This document shows, one piece after another, positions 59,858-64,000 of a stretch of 64,000 nucleotides of DNA (positions are counted from its first letter, which is position 1; every line of letters begins with the position of its first letter). The stretch is taken from assembly GCF_001514235.1 (NCBI RefSeq), contig NZ_KQ948925.1, positions 62,001 to 126,000 on the forward strand, read 5' to 3'. This DNA is from Streptomyces caeruleatus (GTDB lineage Bacteria > Actinomycetota > Actinomycetes > Streptomycetales > Streptomycetaceae). The position numbers were made by a program, and so were the translations under genes. The notes beneath the pieces are model-generated. The model was not told where the DNA came from. It made no database searches and saw only the letters and a program-made list of their open reading frames with translations.

Positions 59858-60991
59858 GTGAGACGTAGGCGATTTGTGGCAGGGGCGATCGGTACGTTGT
59901 CGGGGCTCGCGCTCGGCCCGGCCGCGGCGCGGGCCGAAGTGCCGACGCCCCGCGCGCAGGACTGGCAGGCCGTGCCGGCGCCGGGCAGTACTCCGGCCGC
60001 GCAACTGCGCCGTATCGCCGCGGCCGGGCCTCGGCTGGCCTGGGCGGTCGGCGAGGAGGGCCGGGCGGGGCCGTCGCAGGGGCGCGCTCTGGCCATGCTG
60101 TGGAACGGCGATGCCTGGATGAAGACCGACCTGGCGCACCTCGGCCACACGCGGTTGCTCGACGTCGCCGGTACCTGCTCGGCCGCCGCGTGGAGTGTGG
60201 GCCAGCCTGTCGGAACCGGCAGCGCGCTGCTGCGCTGGGACGGAACCACGTGGCGGGAGGCGGCGTTCCCGGGTACGGGTGAGACGGACGTCCGGCTGAA
60301 CTCGGTGGCGGCGGGCTCCGACCGTCAAGTCTGGATCTGCGGGAGCCGGGGCGGCGGCGCCGGTCTGCTGTACGGCGACGGGGGCGGGGAGGTGTGGCGC
60401 TGGCTGGAGCCGATGCCCGTCACGAGCGTGAACCTGTACCGGGTGGTGGTGCGCCCGGCCGGGGAGGTCTGGGTCGGCGGCGACCAGTCGAACGGCGGTG
60501 GCTGGTCCGGCCTGGTGGCCCGCTGGGACGGTGCGTGGACGGTGCTGCCCCCGGTCGCGGGCCTGCGTCTGAGCATCGCCGATCTCCACGTGGCCGGGCC
60601 GGACGACGTCTGGGCCGTGGGCACCGAGGCCGGCATCGGCGGCCCGCCCGGTCGCCCGGGCAACCCCGCCCTGTGCCACTGGGACGGTACGGCCTGGACT
60701 CGGGCGGAAGCGGGCTTCACCGTCGGGTCGTTGAGTGGCATCGCGGGTGACGCGCAGGGCCGTGCCGCGTGGATAGCGGGCTGGAACTACCGGGATCAGG
60801 GCCGTAGTACGTATCTGCGTCGCGACGGTGACGCCTGGACCGTCATGCGAGGTCCGGCCGGTACGGCGCCGGCGCCGTACCTCAACGACGTGACGTCCGT
60901 TCCCGGCACCGGAGGGTTCTGGTCGGTGGGCATGACGAGTGCGACTCCGGCTCCGCCGACCGAGGCCTACACGGAGGGGCTCGAAGGCTGA
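59858..60991 (+). CDS. Tat-secreted beta-propeller-like protein
   Basis: 377 aa from the GTG at 59858 behind GGAGGGG. The N-terminus MRRRRFVAGAIGTLSGLALG with a following AAARA is a Tat-type signal (RRRFVAG). The mature part repeats a W-D-G-type pattern about every 45-50 residues: AMLWNGDAW, LLRWDGTTWRE, LVARWDGAWTV, LCHWDGTAWTR, LRRDGDAWTV. Each repeat is preceded by D-V-W-A-V-G or equivalent, which fits a propeller of galactose-oxidase or Kelch-like type. No catalytic residues can be assigned. Secreted, function unknown. Confidence 0.8.
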   Translation: MRRRRFVAGAIGTLSGLALGPAAARAEVPTPRAQDWQAVPAPGSTPAAQLRRIAAAGPRLAWAVGEEGRAGPSQGRALAMLWNGDAWMKTDLAHLGHTRLLDVAGTCSAAAWSVGQPVGTGSALLRWDGTTWREAAFPGTGETDVRLNSVAAGSDRQVWICGSRGGGAGLLYGDGGGEVWRWLEPMPVTSVNLYRVVVRPAGEVWVGGDQSNGGGWSGLVARWDGAWTVLPPVAGLRLSIADLHVAGPDDVWAVGTEAGIGGPPGRPGNPALCHWDGTAWTRAEAGFTVGSLSGIAGDAQGRAAWIAGWNYRDQGRSTYLRRDGDAWTVMRGPAGTAPAPYLNDVTSVPGTGGFWSVGMTSATPAPPTEAYTEGLEG

Positions 60992-61014
60992 CGCGATCGG
61001 CGACTCTCCGGGGG

Positions 61015-61854
61015 TCAGTGGCCGTGCCGGCCGTGGAGGAATGCGATGAGAACGGCGGTGAGTTCCGCGGGGGCGTCCTCCTGGACGAGGTGGCCCGCGT
61101 GGGCGATCGGTTCCCATCGCGCGCCCGGGATCAGGGCGGCGAGTTCCCGTCCCCTCTCCGGGGGGATCCAGGCGTCGTTCTGGCCCCAGCAGATCAGTGT
61201 CGGGACGGTGATCTCGGCGTAACGGTGCTGGACCTCGTCGGTGTAACGCTGGTCGGCCTGGGCGATCTGCCGGTAGAAGGCCGCTTGGCCGGGGTCGCCG
61301 AGCCAGGGCTGGACGAGCCGGTCGAGAACCGCGGGGTGCAGGCCCGGGCCGCTGGCGGAACCGACGTACTCACGGACGAGGGCCTGGTGCAGTGGGGGCG
61401 GCAGCTGCTCGAAGACCTCGGCGTGCTCGCGCACGAGCCGGAAGAACGGGGACCCCCACGGCGCCAGCGCCACCGGGTCGACCAGGGCAAGGGCACGGTA
61501 GCGGGCACCGTGCAGCAGATGAGCCCGCAGGGCGACGGCGCCGCCGAAGTCGTGGGCGACGACGAGCGGTTCCTCCAGTTGCCAGTGGCTCAGGAGTTCG
61601 GTGAAGACGCGGCCCTGTGCGGCCAGGGACACGTCCTGGTCCGCGGACTTCTCCGACTGGCCGTAGCCGGGCATGTCCCAGACGAACACCTGGTGGTCCC
61701 GGGCGAGGGAGCGGGCGATGGCGCGCCAGACGTAGGAGGAGAACGGCGTGCCGTGCAGCAGGACGACGGGAGGCCGGTCGGTGTGTCCCAGCCGGTCCCA
61801 GTGAACCTCACCGGCAGTGCTGGCAAACGTCCTGGTCAGCTGCCATTCGCTCAT
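61015..61854 (-). CDS. Alpha/beta-fold hydrolase with Asp nucleophile (haloalkane dehalogenase/epoxide hydrolase-like)
   Basis: 279 aa. The oxyanion segment is LLHGTPFSSYVW. The nucleophile elbow VVAHDFGG places Asp (D102) rather than Ser at the active site. The acid is in CWGQNDAWIPPERG and the catalytic His in HAGHLVQEDAP. Asp at the elbow is characteristic of haloalkane dehalogenases, epoxide hydrolases and fluoroacetate dehalogenases. The start overlaps the stop of the P-loop kinase upstream by four bases, indicating coupled translation. Confidence 0.87.
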   Translation of the reverse strand: MSEWQLTRTFASTAGEVHWDRLGHTDRPPVVLLHGTPFSSYVWRAIARSLARDHQVFVWDMPGYGQSEKSADQDVSLAAQGRVFTELLSHWQLEEPLVVAHDFGGAVALRAHLLHGARYRALALVDPVALAPWGSPFFRLVREHAEVFEQLPPPLHQALVREYVGSASGPGLHPAVLDRLVQPWLGDPGQAAFYRQIAQADQRYTDEVQHRYAEITVPTLICWGQNDAWIPPERGRELAALIPGARWEPIAHAGHLVQEDAPAELTAVLIAFLHGRHGH

Positions 61855-62588
61855 GCATGCCCCTCCGCTTCCTGACCGTGCTGTCCGTGCAGCCCGTGCT
61901 GTCCGTCGAGTCCGTGTCCTCTGTCCAGGAACAACGTGGTCACCTGCTCGGCGAGTTCGTCCTGCGTCATCGTGATCCCGACCTGGACGGTGTGCAGTTG
62001 GAGACGGCGGGTCTCCGTACGGAGGCGACTGGTGAACATCTGATCACGTTCGGCGAGGTTGCGGGTGGCCTTGGCCGGATCGCTGGTCTTCCGGACGAAG
62101 CCCTCTCCCGCCGCGGCCCGGCTCCGGAAGACGTTCTGGCGGAACTCGGGGGTGGGCAGGAGCCAGACGGCGTGTTCGGGAACGGCGAGCAGCGGTTTCA
62201 CGAGGTGGGGCAGCAGCCGGAAGCCCTCGACGACGACGCACGGCTCCCGCGGCAGCCGGAGGAGGTCTTCGACGATCAGGCCGAATCCTTCGCCGTGATA
62301 CCAGTGGAACGTGTCGAGCATGGTCCGCGGGGACCGGTTCACCCAGCGTTCGTCCATGTCCATGGCCATGAACCGGTGCAGGAAGGGCGCCTCCTGGGGC
62401 GTGGTCCGTCGGGCGTGCTCCCCCATCACGTCGTCCGTGGCGTAGAGACGCCAGCCGTAGCGGTCCGCGAGGCGACGGGCGATCGTCGACTTGCCGGCTC
62501 CGCTGCCGCCGCCGATCCAGTAGACGTGCCGCAGCCGGGCGGCCGACGCGGCGGCGTCGGTCACCTCTTCGTCCTGTCCGGACAGCAT
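61851..62588 (-). CDS. P-loop NTPase, small-molecule kinase-like
   Basis: 245 aa. Walker A is WIGGGSGAGKST (K33), followed by ARRLADRYGWRLYATDD, a layout used by shikimate/gluconate kinase-like and adenylate-kinase-like proteins. CVVVEGFRLLPHL supplies a Walker-B-like segment. The last ~20 residues (GLDGQHGLHGQHGQEAEGHA) are a low-complexity Gly-Gln-His tail from an imperfect DNA repeat. It is coupled to the hydrolase by an ATGA overlap. Phosphate acceptor unknown. Confidence 0.8.
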   Translation of the reverse strand: MLSGQDEEVTDAAASAARLRHVYWIGGGSGAGKSTIARRLADRYGWRLYATDDVMGEHARRTTPQEAPFLHRFMAMDMDERWVNRSPRTMLDTFHWYHGEGFGLIVEDLLRLPREPCVVVEGFRLLPHLVKPLLAVPEHAVWLLPTPEFRQNVFRSRAAAGEGFVRKTSDPAKATRNLAERDQMFTSRLRTETRRLQLHTVQVGITMTQDELAEQVTTLFLDRGHGLDGQHGLHGQHGQEAEGHA

Positions 62589-62642
62589 CCCTCTCCCCCT
62601 GCGTAGGCCGGTCGATGCGAGGAGACCCAGTCTGGCGGCTCG

Positions 62643-64000
62643 TCAGCCGGTGGGGCCCTTCGACACCTCGGCGCACAGGTACGGGCGGGCGAGCAGCAGG
62701 CCGGTGCCGGTCAGTGCGATGCCGACGTAGACCGGCGCGAGGTGGAGGAAGTCGGTGTAGTGGATCGCGCCGTGCACCACGACGGCCGGGAGGAAACCCG
62801 CGGTCGCCGCCGCGGTCAGGGTCCAGAAGACCCAGCTCTCCCCGCGTCGCCAGCCCCACGCGCTGAGCAGCGTGATCGCGACGGCGGCGGACATCAGCGC
62901 GCCGCCGAAGCCCGCCCGGTCGTGGGCGACGAAGGGCACCAGGTGGGGGTTCACGGCTTCCAGCACGGGTGTGCTGGTGCCCAGGAAGGTCAGGTCGCTC
63001 GGCACGAACACCCCTGTCAGACCGACCACCGAGATCACCGCTCCGCCGGCGAACAGCCCGGCTCCGGTGACGATGAGCAGCAGTTGGCCGACCAGCGCCC
63101 GCCGTCGCTCCGGCTCCGGTCCTTCGGGCGCGAGGCGCCATCGCGGCGTGTGCGGGGTTCGGCGTACGGCGGCCAGGTACATCGGGAACAGCACGACGGC
63201 GGTGGCCGTGTGCAGGGGTTCCACGAAGCCGGTGGCCAGGAAGTAGAACAGGGTGGGGAAGCCGATCGCCCCCGAGATGAGGTACACCTCGCGGGCCCAG
63301 GGCCAGCCGCGTCTGATCCCGCCCACGGCGAGGCCGGTGTAGAGGGCGCCGATCGCCACCATGGTGCCGGCCATGGTGATCCGGTCGTGCTGGAGGAAGT
63401 GCACGAGGTGGTGGTTGGCGGCATGGAGTTCGTGCAGGGTCATGCCGAGGTAGTCGCGGTCGTACCAGAGCAGTACCGGTCCGAGTGTGATCAGCGCGGC
63501 GCCGAGTCCGGCGCCGGTCATGCCGAGCCCGACGAGCAGTGCCCAGCACCAGGCGGGCCAGCGGCGGGGGTCGCGGCCGAGGTCGCGCAGGCGTGGAGCG
63601 GGTGCCGTGGGTGTGGCGGCCTCGGTGACCCGTGCGAACCAGCCGGGTCCGGCTTCGACGAGCACCTCGGGGCGGGCGAGTACGACGGTGTCCGGATCGG
63701 CGAGTGCGGCTGCCGCGGCGGTGACCGACGGGTCGGACACGCGGACCAGGTGCGGGGCGTCGTCGCCGGTGAACCCGTCGACATGGGGCGCGAGAGCGGC
63801 CTCGGTCTGCGCGTCGCGGGCCCCGACGACCACCGGGATCGAACGCCCGGCAGCGGCCTCCCGTACGGTCTCCACGTCGGCGGCCGACACGGGTGACACC
63901 TCGACGACACCGGCCCCGAGCGGGGGCATGGCGCGGATCGTGTCGCGGGCGAGCGAGGGCGGCACCGATATGCCCAGGCGGACGGCCAGGGGCACGCCTG
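62643..64000 (-). CDS. Polytopic membrane protein, N-terminus probably off window
   Basis: At least 450 residues. The frame is still open at the right edge, so the GTG at 63995 may not be the true start. The first ~130 residues (LARDTIRAMPPLGAGVVEVSPVSAADVE, SIPVVVGARDAQTEAALAPHVDGFTGDD) resemble the end of a TIM-barrel dehydrogenase such as dihydroorotate dehydrogenase. The rest has about eight to nine TM helices with several His-rich loops: HELHAANHHLVHFLQHDR, NPHLVPFVAHDR, HGAIHYTDFLHL. A membrane protein fused to a barrel remnant is unusual. Function unknown. Confidence 0.7.
   Translation of the reverse strand, partial: GVPLAVRLGISVPPSLARDTIRAMPPLGAGVVEVSPVSAADVETVREAAAGRSIPVVVGARDAQTEAALAPHVDGFTGDDAPHLVRVSDPSVTAAAAALADPDTVVLARPEVLVEAGPGWFARVTEAATPTAPAPRLRDLGRDPRRWPAWCWALLVGLGMTGAGLGAALITLGPVLLWYDRDYLGMTLHELHAANHHLVHFLQHDRITMAGTMVAIGALYTGLAVGGIRRGWPWAREVYLISGAIGFPTLFYFLATGFVEPLHTATAVVLFPMYLAAVRRTPHTPRWRLAPEGPEPERRRALVGQLLLIVTGAGLFAGGAVISVVGLTGVFVPSDLTFLGTSTPVLEAVNPHLVPFVAHDRAGFGGALMSAAVAITLLSAWGWRRGESWVFWTLTAAATAGFLPAVVVHGAIHYTDFLHLAPVYVGIALTGTGLLLARPYLCAEVSKGPTG

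Noticed and set aside
1..64000. CRISPR arrays, tRNA or rRNA genes
   Set aside because: No regularly spaced repeats and no cloverleaf or rRNA-like sequence were noticed on either strand by eye; a tRNAscan-type search was not possible.

Overview
The window is high-GC actinomycete DNA and almost certainly Streptomyces or a close relative. Third codon positions are strongly G/C, GTG and TTG starts are common, and TTA codons are rare. The gene families also fit: LAL-type LuxR, SpoIIE phosphatase, CGNR regulator, Tat-secreted proteins, ABC-F, and bacterial terpene synthase. The density of insertion-sequence wrecks and frameshifted genes points to a plastic chromosome-arm (accessory) region.

Region 1 (1-18 kb) is a plant-glycoside and deoxysugar utilisation island. 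It holds a GH3 beta-glucosidase (cut by the left edge), two paralogous class-C-like serine hydrolases, an MFS sugar-type transporter, a GH78 alpha-L-rhamnosidase and a GH1 beta-glucosidase. It also holds a set of enzymes expected for the non-phosphorylative diketo route of an L-6-deoxysugar: Zn-dependent sugar dehydrogenase, lactonase (now a pseudogene), IlvD/Edd-family sugar-acid dehydratase, SDR 4-dehydrogenase and FAH-family diketo-acid hydrolase. IclR, LacI and TetR regulators sit among them, with palindromes that are credible operators. The logic would be import of rhamnosyl-glucosides, hydrolysis by GH78/GH1/GH3, and oxidation of rhamnose to pyruvate and lactate.

Region 2 (18-33 kb) is partly decayed catabolic and regulatory DNA. 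It has an acyl-CoA ligase operon in which the acyl-CoA dehydrogenase and SDR carry frameshifts while the ligase and a GAF-LuxR regulator are intact. It also has a TetR gene, a cupin dioxygenase-like gene divergent from AraC, an MFS exporter, a truncated PAS/GAF/SpoIIE phosphatase, an SDR, and a decayed Ser/Thr kinase next to a periplasmic-binding-domain protein.

Region 3 (33-41 kb) carries a phytase-like secreted protein, an orphan solute-binding lipoprotein, a large LAL regulator, and a DUF485/sodium-solute symporter pair.

Region 4 (41.5-51.4 kb) is an IS graveyard. It includes an inverted-repeat-bounded IS5-like relic with a cargo ORF, several IS21 fragments and an IS701 wreck. The centrepiece is an apparently intact 2.64-kb ISL3-family element with 28-bp perfect terminal repeats, a perfect 8-bp target duplication, and a SAM-methyltransferase passenger gene. 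Between the wrecks lie LysE, a CpdA-like phosphodiesterase and a CGNR regulator with a marked palindrome.

Region 5 (51.4-64 kb) is mainly single genes: NIPSNAP, YbaK with GNAT, small hypotheticals, a trichodiene-synthase-like terpene synthase, a vWA protein, an MBL hydrolase, an ABC-F protein preceded by a seven-codon upstream ORF, a Tat-secreted repeat protein, an alpha/beta-hydrolase overlapping a P-loop kinase, and a membrane protein running off the right edge.

All assignments come from reading translated sequence and motifs. No database search was run.
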